DNA from: Hominenteromicrobium mulieris
Lineage (GTDB): Bacteria > Bacillota > Clostridia > Oscillospirales > Acutalibacteraceae
DNA: 64,000 nucleotides
Direction: 5' to 3'
Assembly (NCBI GenBank): GCA_021029595.1
Contig: JAJJOY010000003.1
Location: 1 to 64,000, forward strand
In this document: in pieces, positions 8,240-16,104 of the stretch
Layout: the number at the start of each line of letters is the position of its first letter
Position numbering within the stretch: position 1 is the first letter of the stretch
Translations under genes and position numbers: made by a program
The notes under the pieces: model-generated
What the model was told of the DNA's origin: nothing
Database searches by the model: none
The model's input: the letters and a program-made list of their open reading frames with translations, nothing else

Positions 8240-8725
8240 GTCTTCTCATCTCCTTGCAGAAAAATTCAGAAAGCTCAAACGAGCCTTCTGTTTTTACTTT
8301 TCCACGCGGAGAGAAAAGTATTTGCGGCAATTAAAAACACCTTTGCACAACGAAGGAAATCGTTACGCAAAGGCGATCGTTTTTGGTCTGCCGCACTGCC
8401 GGGCTCGCAGCACCCGGCAGAGGACAGTGGGGTAAAAAATAGGGGTAATATCGGAAGAAACGAACTGTTTCCGATTTTCGGCTCCGCGCAAACGCTGTGG
8501 GGAAGCAGCGCCCGGCTATCGACCCGGTGCGGAACGTTTTAAAGAAATGAAGGAAGTAAAAAATGAAGAAGTTTGTAACTCATTCGGCTCTCTCTTGTTC
8601 CTCCTGAGTACATTACGTAGTATAGAGGAAGAATATGAAAACGAAATTGATATTTCGTGAAAAAAGGAGGAAGTTTTTTTGAAAAACATGTGAACAAAAA
8701 AGGCCGCATACTCCACAAATTTTGA
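8240..8725. other. Long gene-free stretch upstream of spoIVB and csp
   Basis: Nearly 650 bases separate the spoIVB and csp starts. Apart from the structured element listed separately and the csp promoter and leader, it holds a bulged hairpin (near 8267-8290: CAGAA and GCTC pair with GAGC and TTCTG) followed by T-rich sequence. An inverted pair TTCCTC/GAGGAA lies at about 8599-8629. Open frames here are Ser/Phe-rich, lack ribosome sites and do not look like proteins. Confidence 0.5.
8327..8540 (-). ncRNA. Candidate structured small RNA with its own terminator
   Basis: On the minus strand a stem CCTTTGC-AACGA / TCGTT-GCAAAGG (8341-8373) is followed by TGTTTTTAATT, a typical intrinsic terminator with no protein gene ahead of it. 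Upstream, the segment starting CCGCACCGGGTCG (near 8532) can pair with CGAGCCCGGCAGTGCGG (near 8391-8407). Local hairpins include CGCTG/CAGCG and CTGCCGGG/CCCGGCAG. About 200 bases with paired ends and a terminator is the general form of a stand-alone RNA such as 6S, but I found no family consensus and no clear promoter. Confidence 0.4.
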
Positions 8726-8754
8726 TTGACTTTCGGCGGAAAAGCTGTTATACT
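8726..8754 (+). promoter_or_regulatory. Promoter of the cold-shock gene
   Basis: TTGACT (8726-8731), 17-base spacer, TATACT (8749-8754). It predicts a 5' leader of about 130 bases. Confidence 0.88.
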
Positions 8755-8785
8755 TTGGATAGTGTAATAAACAATGTCAATGTCT

Positions 8786-8841
8786 CACAGGTTTTCTTTG
8801 TAAGTCATTCTTTGGGTGGTTTACAGGACCTGTGTTTTTTT
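8786..8841 (+). promoter_or_regulatory. Attenuator-like hairpin in the csp leader
   Basis: CACAGG (8786-8791) pairs with CCTGTG (8829-8834), with an inner TTGTAA/TTTACA pair, and seven T follow at once (8835-8841). This is the form of an intrinsic terminator, placed before the gene. Cold-shock genes often have long leaders that change fold with temperature; a terminator form would let the transcript end early. Confidence 0.6.
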
Positions 8842-8889
8842 GTATGGCGTTTACGAACACAATCTTTATTTTTATATGGAGGTACCACA

Positions 8890-9099
8890 ATGAACAACGG
8901 TACAGTCAAATGGTTTAACGCAGAAAAGGGCTACGGCTTCATTTCCAACGATGAGGGCGGCGAGGACGTATTCGTACATTTCTCCGCAATTCAGGGCGAC
9001 GGCTTCAAGACGTTGAACGAAGGCCAGAAGGTCACCTTTGAGACCGAGACCGACCCGAAGAACGGCAAGCTCCGCGCAGCAAATGTCGTAAAGCTCTAA
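8890..9099 (+). CDS. csp: Cold-shock protein (CspA/CspB type)
   Basis: A 69-residue single-stranded nucleic-acid chaperone that melts mRNA structure. The RNP1 motif KGYGFI and RNP2 motif DVFVHF are both intact, and the start [10 protein letters not shown] is that of the family. GGAGG stands eight bases ahead of ATG 8890; longer in-frame starts would lie inside the structured leader. It is monocistronic, with its own promoter, a long leader containing a terminator-like hairpin, and a terminator after it. Confidence 0.97.
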   Translation: MNNGTVKWFNAEKGYGFISNDEGGEDVFVHFSAIQGDGFKTLNEGQKVTFETETDPKNGKLRAANVVKL

Positions 9100-9126
9100 T
9101 TGTAAATTAGAACAGCGAGATAAAAG

Positions 9127-9158
9127 GCACCTGTGATTGATTTCACCGGTGCTTTTTT
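9127..9158 (+). terminator. Terminator of csp
   Basis: GCACC-t-GTG pairs with CAC-c-GGTGC, followed by six T. Confidence 0.88.
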
Positions 9159-9215
9159 CTTTTGCATAAGCTTCGCTTTTCGGCGCACAATACTGTGGGA
9201 AGGAAGGGATGCCAA

Positions 9216-9458
9216 ATGCAAAAGAAAAACGAAAAGAAGTTCACCCACGGCGAGCATGTGACGATTTACCCTGATGCGCCGGAGAGCGTCGCAAGCGCCA
9301 CGGAGTGCACCGGCCTCATGCCTACGCCGCCGCAAAACGACGCGGAGTTTACGTCGTACCAAGACCTGCACAGCATGGAGATCCCCAAAAAGCTCCCCGG
9401 CAAGCGGAACTTTGAGCTTGGCGTGTACGACGATAAGCCGGAAGATATTCAGTTATAA
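9216..9458 (+). CDS. Small acidic protein of unknown function
   Basis: An 80-residue hydrophilic protein starting MQKKNEKKFTHGEHVTIYPD. No membrane segment, Cys cluster or known motif is visible; Pro- and Glu-rich segments suggest an extended or partly disordered protein. The start at 9216 has an AAGGAAGGG site eight bases ahead. Both ends are bounded by terminators, so it is a short transcript of its own. The good ribosome site and codon use like that of its neighbours support a real gene. Confidence 0.7.
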   Translation: MQKKNEKKFTHGEHVTIYPDAPESVASATECTGLMPTPPQNDAEFTSYQDLHSMEIPKKLPGKRNFELGVYDDKPEDIQL

Positions 9459-9463
9459 AAAGT

Positions 9464-9498
9464 CAGCCTCATCGGTCGGATTCGGCGCGATGAGGCTG
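9464..9498. terminator. Bidirectional terminator
   Basis: CAGCCTCATC (9464-9473) pairs perfectly with GATGAGGCTG (9489-9498). TACTTTTT follows on the plus side and TTTTTATAA on the minus side, ending the small 80-residue gene and the ABC transporter operon. Confidence 0.88.
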
Positions 9499-9527
9499 GT
9501 TACTTTTTAGCTTTATATTCGCTTGTT

Positions 9528-11297
9528 TTACTCTTCCAGCTGTGCGGTATAAAGCTGGTAGTAGTGGCCCTTTTGTTCCATGAGCTCGTCGTGGCTGCCG
9601 CTTTCGGCAATGCCCTTATTCGAGATGTACAGGATGCGGTCACAATTTTTGATGGTGGACAGGCGGTGCGCGATGATGAAGCTTGTTCTGCCCTTTAAAA
9701 GCGCCTGCAGGCCTTCCTGCAAAAGGCGCTCGGTCTTCGCATCAATGGAGGACGTGGCTTCGTCCAGCACGAGAATCTTCGGGTCGGACAGCAGCGTTCT
9801 TGCAAACGCAATAAGCTGCTTTTGGCCCTGCGAGAGGCGCGAGCCGCGCTCGTTTACCTGCGTATAGTAGCCATCCGGCATTTCGCTGATGAACTCATGC
9901 GCACGCACGGTCTTTGCAGCGGCGATGATCTCCTCATCCGTGGCGTCCAAGCGGCCGTAGCGGATGTTATCCATGATGGTGCCGGAGAAAATGAAGCTGT
10001 CCTGCAGCATGATGCCCATTTGCGCGCGCAGCGAGTGCAGCGTCACCTTGGAGATGTCGTGCCCATCGACGAGCACCCGGCCGGAATTGATGTTGTAGAA
10101 ACGCGAGATGAGGTTGACAACCGTCGTTTTGCCGGCACCCGTGGGGCCGACAAGCGCGATGGACTCGCCCGCTTTCACATCGAGATTGAAGTGCTCCAGA
10201 ACGTTGATGGAGCCGTCGTAAGAGAATGTCACGTCGTCGAACGTCACGTCGCCCTTAATCGGCGGCAGCTCCGTTGCGTCCGGCGCGTCATCGACAAGCA
10301 CGGGCTCATCGATCATCTCGAAGATACGCTCCAGATACGCCACGGCGTTGATGAACGTGTTGTAGAGGTTGGAAAGCTGCAAAATCGGCTGCCAGAAGCG
10401 CCACGCATACGCGGAAATGGCGATGAGCGTACCGATTTGCACGGCGGGACCCAAAAGCGAGAAGCCCACAAGGTACATAGCGCCAACGACCCATGTGGAG
10501 ATGTTGTTGACGGAAAACCACACGAGGTTCGAGGTGTACTGCGCCTTCATCCAGCTTTTGTACATTTTGGTGTTAAGATTGTTGTAGATCTTCGCATTTT
10601 CCTCTTCACGCGTGAACGCCTGCGTGATCTTCATACCGTCAAGGCTCTCGTGCAGGTAGGCGTTGAGGTTGGAGCTCTTATTGGAAACATCCTGCCAAGC
10701 GCGGCGCTGTGCAGGCTTGATGACGAGCACAATGATGAGGAACAGCGGAATGCCCGCCATGACGACGAGCGAGAGCCTGACATCGCACATGAACATGAAC
10801 ACGGCGATGAGAATGAGGTTGAAAATTTCGAGAATGAAATTGATGATGCCGTTGGAAAGCGCATCGGAAACAGAGTTCACGTAGTTGATGACACGCGTCA
10901 GAATTTTGCCGTGCGGGCGGTCGTCGTAGAACTGGAACGAAAGCCGCTGCAAATGCTCAAAGAGATCCTTGCGGATGTCGTAGATGATGGCCTGCCCCAC
11001 CACCGTCATGTAGCGTGAGCGCTTGACGGAAAAGAAAATGGAAAGCAGAATGGATAAGAGCATGATGCCTGCCAGAATGAACAGCATTTTATAATCGCGG
11101 TTCGGCACGGCGACGTTCAGGGCGGTCTCGATGAGCTTAGGACCTACAAGCGCACACGCGGCGGAAATGGCGGAGAAAACGAGCGATAAGATCATTTTCT
11201 GTTTGTGCCGCTTGATATACACGCCTGCACGCAGCAAGTGTTTGATATTAAATGGGGTTTCCAGCGTTTCGTCAACGTCAAAACGGTTTCTTGCCAT
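9528..11297 (-). CDS. ABC exporter half-transporter, consensus-site subunit
   Basis: A 589-residue type IV ABC exporter subunit: six membrane helices (~35-320) then a nucleotide-binding domain. It has Walker A GPTGAGKTT, Walker B ILVLDEATSS with the catalytic Glu, and the H-loop AHRLST. The signature is LSQGQ rather than LSGGQ. The partner encoded just upstream has the opposite pattern, so the pair should form a heterodimer with one active and one degenerate ATP site, as in TM287/288 and BmrCD. The two genes overlap by one base (TAATG at 11297). The substrate is unknown; drugs, peptides or lipids are typical. Confidence 0.92.
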   Translation of the reverse strand: MARNRFDVDETLETPFNIKHLLRAGVYIKRHKQKMILSLVFSAISAACALVGPKLIETALNVAVPNRDYKMLFILAGIMLLSILLSIFFSVKRSRYMTVVGQAIIYDIRKDLFEHLQRLSFQFYDDRPHGKILTRVINYVNSVSDALSNGIINFILEIFNLILIAVFMFMCDVRLSLVVMAGIPLFLIIVLVIKPAQRRAWQDVSNKSSNLNAYLHESLDGMKITQAFTREEENAKIYNNLNTKMYKSWMKAQYTSNLVWFSVNNISTWVVGAMYLVGFSLLGPAVQIGTLIAISAYAWRFWQPILQLSNLYNTFINAVAYLERIFEMIDEPVLVDDAPDATELPPIKGDVTFDDVTFSYDGSINVLEHFNLDVKAGESIALVGPTGAGKTTVVNLISRFYNINSGRVLVDGHDISKVTLHSLRAQMGIMLQDSFIFSGTIMDNIRYGRLDATDEEIIAAAKTVRAHEFISEMPDGYYTQVNERGSRLSQGQKQLIAFARTLLSDPKILVLDEATSSIDAKTERLLQEGLQALLKGRTSFIIAHRLSTIKNCDRILYISNKGIAESGSHDELMEQKGHYYQLYTAQLEE

Positions 11298-13069
11298 TAC
11301 GCAGCACCCCCTTTCTTTTCACCGGCAATGCCGTTTTGCAGTTCATAAACCTCGCGGTAATAGCCCGGGCGGGAAATGAGCTCTTCGTGCGTGCCGACAT
11401 CCACAACGCGGCCCTTATCAAGGATCACGATGCGGTCTGCGCGCTTCGTGGTGGAAATACGCTGCGCGACAATGATCTTCGTGCAGTCGAAATCAAGGTG
11501 CGCAAGCTGGTCTTGAATATATTTTTCGGTCTCCATATCCACGGCGGAGGTGGTGTCGTCCAGAATGAGAATAGACGGCTTAATGGCGAGGGCGCGCGCC
11601 AGCGCGATACGCTGCTTCTGACCGCCGGAAAGGCCGGTGCCGCGCTCGCCGATGACCGTATCAAAGCCTTCGGGCAGCTTATCAACGAAATCGACGCAGG
11701 CGATCTTTGCGAAGCGCTTCACATCGTCCTCGGACATTTCGGGGTCGCCGTAGGCAATGTTGCCGTCTACGGTATCGGAGAACAGGAACACGTCCTGCGT
11801 GGCGATGCCGACGGAGCCGCGCAGCTTTTTGAGATCATACATACCGACAGGCGTGCCGTCCACGGAGACGGTACCGCCGGATACATCCGAAAAGCGCGGG
11901 ATAAGGCTGATAAGCGACGTTTTGCCGCAGCCGGTTGGTCCCATGATGGCGATGGTCTCGCCGGGTTTGATGTCAAGATTGATGTCGTGCAGAACCTCTG
12001 TGCCGTTGCGCTTTAAGGTTACGTGGTCAAACTTCACGGCGCCCTGCACGCGGCCTTCCTTCTTCACGGCATCCTGACGTGTGACGATGGTGGAGCGCGC
12101 GTAGTAGAGCTCGACAATCTTCGACGCAGAGGCAAAGAAACGCTGCAGGTCGTTGATGAGCATACCGAGCGTGCTCATCGGGTTCGTCAGCGTCCAGCAC
12201 AGCGAGTTAAAGAGTGCAAACGTGCCGATTGAAATGCGGCCCATGATGAGGAACGAGCCGCCGACGAGCAGAACGGCGATGGAAAGCGACTGCGAAAAAC
12301 CATCGATATACGGCGAGAATTTGAACCACAGCAGCGACGCTTTGAGGTTCGCTTTGCGGTAATCCTCGTTTTTCTTATCAAACTGCTCGATCTCGTAGTC
12401 TTCGCGAGCAAAGGCTTTAACGACACGGTTGCCGGCGATGTTCTCCTGCGCGGCGGTGTTCATGCGCGAAAGGCGCTCGCGCAGGTCGACATACAGCGGG
12501 TGCACCTGCTTTGCGAAAACCTTCGTCAGGATGAAAATAATCGGCGTTACGGCCAGCATGGCAAGCGCGAACAGCCAGTCCACACAAAGGAATGTGATGG
12601 ATGTGGTGAGAAACAGCACCACGCAGTCGATGATCATGCGGATGACATAGCACGTAGTGTGGCGCACCATGTCAAGGTCGCCGGTCAGGCGGGTCATCAG
12701 ATCGCCGGTGCGGTTCTTTGAGAAGAATGAGCTATCCTGCGCCTGCATGTTTGCGTACAGATCGCGGCGCAGTTTAAAGAGCAGCTTTTGCGAGCACGTC
12801 TCGTACGTCATGACCGAAAGATAGTTAAAGCACATTCTGAACATCGTGAAACCGATCAGAATGGAGACGAGCACAACGAGCCGATGCCAAAGCTCCGGCG
12901 TAGTGCCCTGCCCCTCTTTTACCGGCGTAAATACGGTGTCCATGATCTGCGCGGTCAAAACCGAGTTGACCAGCGCCATCATAGAAAGAACCGCGGTAGA
13001 GCACAGCGCGAAAACATATCGCTTTCGGCAGCCTTCCAGGTTTTTCCAAACCCATTTCAGCTGAAACAT
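11297..13069 (-). CDS. ABC exporter half-transporter, degenerate-site subunit
   Basis: A 590-residue partner of the following ABC subunit. Six membrane helices are followed by Walker A GPTGCGKTS, a canonical LSGGQ signature, Walker B ILILDDTTSA in which Asp replaces the catalytic Glu, and an H-loop AQRIST in which Gln replaces His. These are the standard changes of the non-hydrolysing site of heterodimeric exporters. The start at 13069 follows AAAGGAAAGGG. A GTG at 13147 with GAGGAGG ahead would add 26 residues encoded by the operator repeats and is less likely. Confidence 0.92.
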   Translation of the reverse strand: MFQLKWVWKNLEGCRKRYVFALCSTAVLSMMALVNSVLTAQIMDTVFTPVKEGQGTTPELWHRLVVLVSILIGFTMFRMCFNYLSVMTYETCSQKLLFKLRRDLYANMQAQDSSFFSKNRTGDLMTRLTGDLDMVRHTTCYVIRMIIDCVVLFLTTSITFLCVDWLFALAMLAVTPIIFILTKVFAKQVHPLYVDLRERLSRMNTAAQENIAGNRVVKAFAREDYEIEQFDKKNEDYRKANLKASLLWFKFSPYIDGFSQSLSIAVLLVGGSFLIMGRISIGTFALFNSLCWTLTNPMSTLGMLINDLQRFFASASKIVELYYARSTIVTRQDAVKKEGRVQGAVKFDHVTLKRNGTEVLHDINLDIKPGETIAIMGPTGCGKTSLISLIPRFSDVSGGTVSVDGTPVGMYDLKKLRGSVGIATQDVFLFSDTVDGNIAYGDPEMSEDDVKRFAKIACVDFVDKLPEGFDTVIGERGTGLSGGQKQRIALARALAIKPSILILDDTTSAVDMETEKYIQDQLAHLDFDCTKIIVAQRISTTKRADRIVILDKGRVVDVGTHEELISRPGYYREVYELQNGIAGEKKGGAA

Positions 13070-13106
13070 AGCGTTCCCTTTCCTTTCAATGCATATCCTG
13101 CTTTCT

Positions 13107-13158
13107 CTGTACCCTTGGTACAGTTGTACCTTTGGTACAGTCCGCACCGTACGTGCGG
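13107..13158. promoter_or_regulatory. Tandem palindromic operators before the ABC exporter
   Basis: Two adjacent 17-base palindromes, CTGTACC-ctt-GGTACAG (13107-13123) and TTGTACC-ttt-GGTACAG (13124-13140), are followed by CCGCAC-cgtac-GTGCGG (13142-13158). Repeated dyads in the leader of an exporter suggest a repressor or MerR/TetR-type site. No regulator gene is adjacent, so the binding protein must lie elsewhere. Confidence 0.6.
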
Positions 13159-13314
13159 TTTCCTCCTCAGGCGCATGGAATATTTACGCAGAAACACTTC
13201 ATACGCTTGTTTAAACTATTATAACTGTATTCTGTTAAAATGGAACCCTTTTTCGCGATTTTCTCTCCGTGAGAACAAACAAACTTTGGTTGAGATTTTT
13301 AGGCAATAAAACAA

Positions 13315-13348
13315 CCCCGCAAATCGGATTTTTCATCCGTTTGCGGGG
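13315..13348 (-). terminator. Terminator of the GalM-like gene
   Basis: CCCCGCAAA-CGGAT pairs with ATCCG-TTTGCGGGG. On the minus strand it is followed by TTGTTTTATT. Confidence 0.85.
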
Positions 13349-13395
13349 CATGCTCTATATGCTTTTATTATATATAGTATACGTACTTTTGTAAT

Positions 13396-14274
13396 TTAGA
13401 TTTCAAAGACCGTGTAGGCGTACTCGGCTTCTTCGCCGGGCTGCAAAGTGCGCATGCCGTGCTTCTTTTCAAACACGTCGTCCTCCTGTACGGCGGTGGC
13501 GCAGCCGGTCCACGGCTCCAGCGCAACATACGGGCCGTCGTTTGCGGCAGACCAGATACCAAGCATCGGGAAGCCGGAAAACTCCATCATCACACCGCGG
13601 CCGGACTGGCGGCTTTTGAGTGAAACGCAGGTGGAGTTGAGGTTCTCGAACACGAGCGCGTCCTTATAGAACAGGCTGTGCTGCAGCGGGATGGTATCCG
13701 TATCGTCAAGCTCGAAGTTCGTCTTCTCAAAATCGATCAGGCAGCTTTCCATATCGAGCGTCGGGCATTTCTGCTCTTCCTTTTCCTCGAACACGATGTC
13801 GTAATCTTCAAAAATTTCATCGGACTGAATCGGGATATTAAAGCCCGGGTGACCGCCGATGCAGAACGGCATGGGCTTCGTATCGGCATTTTTAACGGTA
13901 AATTTCGTCGTGATGCTGCTGCCGGTGAGGTAATAGGAGACCGTCAGCACAAAATCGAACGGGTACTGCTTTTTCGTCTCCTCGTTCGCCGTAAGCTGCA
14001 GGGTGACGTAGTCCTCTCCCTGCTCTGTGACAGTGAATTTCTCGTGGCGCGCGACGCCGTGGCGCTTCATCTCGTACCACTCGCCGTTGATACATGTGCG
14101 GTTATCGCGCAGCGCGCCGACGATAGGAAACAAAACCGGCGCGTGGCCGCCCCAATATGTTTTATCACCCTGCCAAATGTGCTCAAAGCCGTCATCGCCC
14201 ATAAAGGAGACGAGCTCGGCGCCGAGCGTATCAATGGCAGCAGATTCGTTTTCGTTTTTTATGTGGATCAGCAT
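13396..14274 (-). CDS. Aldose 1-epimerase (mutarotase) of the LacX/GalM type
   Basis: A 292-residue sugar mutarotase that interconverts alpha and beta anomers of aldohexoses. The galactose-mutarotase fold is indicated by GHPGFN (~164-169), which carries the family His, and by the early ELVSFMGDDG and APVLFPIVG strings that mark the LacX-like subgroup. The start is placed at ATG 14274 with AAAGGA ahead; a longer frame upstream has no ribosome site. It stands alone, back to back with dtd. Its natural sugar cannot be told from sequence. Confidence 0.85.
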   Translation of the reverse strand: MLIHIKNENESAAIDTLGAELVSFMGDDGFEHIWQGDKTYWGGHAPVLFPIVGALRDNRTCINGEWYEMKRHGVARHEKFTVTEQGEDYVTLQLTANEETKKQYPFDFVLTVSYYLTGSSITTKFTVKNADTKPMPFCIGGHPGFNIPIQSDEIFEDYDIVFEEKEEQKCPTLDMESCLIDFEKTNFELDDTDTIPLQHSLFYKDALVFENLNSTCVSLKSRQSGRGVMMEFSGFPMLGIWSAANDGPYVALEPWTGCATAVQEDDVFEKKHGMRTLQPGEEAEYAYTVFEI

Positions 14275-14370
14275 AATTCGTCCTTTCAAATCGCGGCGCT
14301 TTTGCGCCCTGTCTTTTTGCATGCACATAACCTGATTTTCAATCAACAGTATTATAACAAACAAAACCGC

Positions 14371-14399
14371 TTGAAGCAAGAGCGAAAGCCTGCTATAAT
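14371..14399 (+). promoter_or_regulatory. Promoter of dtd-mscS
   Basis: TTGAAG (14371-14376), 17-base spacer, TATAAT (14394-14399), about 65 bases ahead of dtd. Confidence 0.8.
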
Positions 14400-14467
14400 T
14401 GAGAAAACACCGAAGAAATCTCCCGTTTTATCGGTCAAAATCCACCAACCGGAAAGGAATTTACAAT

Positions 14468-14923
14468 ATGAGAGCAGTTATTCAGCGTATAAACGGTGCA
14501 GAGATCACCATAAACGGCGGCGAGACCCGCAAAGTCGGCGAGGGCCTCGTTGTCTTCATCTGCGCCATGGAGGGTGACACGGACGCGCAGGCGGATTTTC
14601 TCGTGCAGAAGGTGTGCGGCCTGCGTGTATTTAAGGACGAAAACGACAAGATGAACCGCTCACTCGAAGACATCAAGGGCGATATGCTCATTGTCTCGAA
14701 CATCACGCTGAGCGCCGATATGAAGCACGGCCGCCGCCCGGATTTCAGCCGTTCCGCTTCCCCGAGTGAAGCTTTGAGATTATATAACTACTTTGTGGAA
14801 CAGGTGAAAAACCAGCCTATCGGCAAAGTATGCACGGGTGAATTCGGCGCGCACATGCACGTAAGTGTGGAAAACGACGGCCCCGTGAACATCATCATCG
14901 ACACGGAACGCATCGGAAAGTGA
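14468..14923 (+). CDS. dtd: D-aminoacyl-tRNA deacylase
   Basis: A 151-residue enzyme that removes D-amino acids (and Gly from tRNA-Ala) mischarged on tRNA. The N-terminus MRAVIQRI and the segment SNITLSADMKHGRRPDFS, equivalent to the SQFTL region, retain the active-site Thr. The cross-subunit Gly-Pro motif is near the C-terminus in NDGPVNIIID. The start at 14468 follows AAAGGAATT. It shares a promoter with mscS, which begins 10 bases after its stop. In many Firmicutes dtd follows relA; here it is about 43 kb away from it. Confidence 0.95.
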   Translation: MRAVIQRINGAEITINGGETRKVGEGLVVFICAMEGDTDAQADFLVQKVCGLRVFKDENDKMNRSLEDIKGDMLIVSNITLSADMKHGRRPDFSRSASPSEALRLYNYFVEQVKNQPIGKVCTGEFGAHMHVSVENDGPVNIIIDTERIGK

Positions 14924-14933
14924 CGGTGTGCCT

Positions 14934-15806
14934 ATGACGCGATTTTTAACGCTGTTTGACACGGTTGTCACCGACCCGCTTGAGGACATCCCCACCGTGA
15001 ACGAGCTTGAAAAATGGCTGAAAAACGTCGGCGAACAGGCGTTTTACTTTCTCATTCGCTTAGCCGCCGCCGGGCTGCTTTTGTTTATCGGCAGCAAGCT
15101 CATCAAATTTTTGATGAACCGCTTCAAGCACTCGAAACTATATCAAAAAATGGACCCGGGGCTCGCTTCGTTCATGGCGAGCGGCAGCCGTATCGTGCTG
15201 TATATCATCCTTATTTTGATGTGCTTCGGCGTTCTTGGCATCGAGACCGCCTCATTCCTCGCACTGTTCACCTCGGGCGGCGTTGCCATCGGCCTTGCGT
15301 TTCAGGGCGCCGTGACGAACCTTGCGGGCGGCGTGATGATTTTGCTTTTTCACCCGTTCCGCGTGGGCGATTACATTGAAACGACGGAAATTGCCGGCAC
15401 GGTGAATGCCATCAGCGTTTTATACACCGTGGTGCTGACACCGGACAACAAGCGCGTGACCGTGCCGAACGGCTCGCTGACGAACGCCGCCATCACGAAT
15501 TACAGCGCGGAGGGACAGCGCCGTGTGGAGCTGACATTCTCCGTCTCCTACGATTGTGACATTGACAAGGTGAAGCAAATTTTGCTTTCCGTTGCCGAAA
15601 GCGACCCGAAATCGCTGAAAGACCCCACCCCGCTGGCGCGCCTGAAAACCCAGAGCGCGAGCTCGCTCGATTTCGTCCTGCGCGTTTGGTGCGCCCCGGA
15701 AAATTACTGGGACCTCTATTTTGACCTCAACGAAAATGTGAAAAAGGCGCTGGATGAAGCCGGCATGGAGATTCCGTTCCCGCAGATGGACGTGCACATG
15801 CGGTAA
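14934..15806 (+). CDS. mscS: Small-conductance mechanosensitive channel
   Basis: A 290-residue MscS-type channel that opens on osmotic downshock. Three membrane helices (~35-60, 75-100, 105-140) end in the Gly/Ala-rich pore helix around GLAFQGAVTNLAGGVMILL, followed by the FHPFRVGDYIE segment of the cytoplasmic beta domain and the C-terminal alpha/beta vestibule. ATG 14934 is chosen; a GTG at 14928 would add two residues. It is co-transcribed with dtd. Confidence 0.93.
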   Translation: MTRFLTLFDTVVTDPLEDIPTVNELEKWLKNVGEQAFYFLIRLAAAGLLLFIGSKLIKFLMNRFKHSKLYQKMDPGLASFMASGSRIVLYIILILMCFGVLGIETASFLALFTSGGVAIGLAFQGAVTNLAGGVMILLFHPFRVGDYIETTEIAGTVNAISVLYTVVLTPDNKRVTVPNGSLTNAAITNYSAEGQRRVELTFSVSYDCDIDKVKQILLSVAESDPKSLKDPTPLARLKTQSASSLDFVLRVWCAPENYWDLYFDLNENVKKALDEAGMEIPFPQMDVHMR

Positions 15807-15837
15807 AGCACGCACGAAAATACGAATATTCCCGCAG

Positions 15838-15875
15838 CAGCGCCGTGAAACTTCCGTTTTCGGCGCTGAAATTTT
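15838..15875 (+). terminator. Terminator-like hairpin after mscS
   Basis: CAGCGCCG (15838-15845) pairs with CGGCGCTG (15861-15868), followed by AAATTTTC, a modest U tract. Confidence 0.55.
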
Positions 15876-15890
15876 CGTGGACTTTCCCAG

Positions 15891-15937
15891 CAGAACCCCC
15901 GAAGGAAGATTTATCCGGTCTTCCTTCGGGGGTTCTG
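15891..15937. repeat. Perfect 19-base inverted repeat
   Basis: CAGAACCCCCGAAGGAAGA (15891-15909) and its exact complement (15919-15937) enclose a 9-base loop. No T run follows closely on either strand. The rest of the ~300-base gap after mscS is AT-rich and carries AACTAAATCG twice (15978-15987 and 16053-16062). Confidence 0.75.
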
Positions 15938-16062
15938 GATCTTATTCTCATACTTTTGAAATTGAATATTCTCTTATAACTAAATCGGTATATAAATGTA
16001 CAATCGAAGGACGACATTGATTCATCTATTCAACATTTTTTCATTCTGTTAAAACTAAATCG

Positions 16063-16102
16063 AAAAGAGGAGAAGGATCAAATCCCTCTCCTCTTCTTTT
16101 TT
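16063..16102. terminator. Bidirectional terminator after rubredoxin
   Basis: AAGAGGAGA (16065-16073) pairs with TCTCCTCTT (16087-16095). CTTTTTT follows on the plus side and TTTTCGATTT on the minus side, the latter ending the perR operon. Confidence 0.82.
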
Positions 16103-16104
16103 AG

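Noticed and set aside
8341-8420. A c-di-GMP (GEMM) riboswitch suggested by ACGCAAAGG and CCGGG segments
   Set aside because: The conserved core and tetraloop-receptor order is absent, and the CGCAAAGG belongs to the terminator stem on the other strand.
8516-8716. A 66-codon frame upstream of spoIVB
   Set aside because: No ribosome site, Phe/Ser-rich composition and partial overlap with the structured RNA candidate; not protein-like.
15978-16062. AACTAAATCG repeated twice, as possible insertion-site duplications
   Set aside because: Only 75 bases apart in AT-rich DNA with no element ends or transposase between them.
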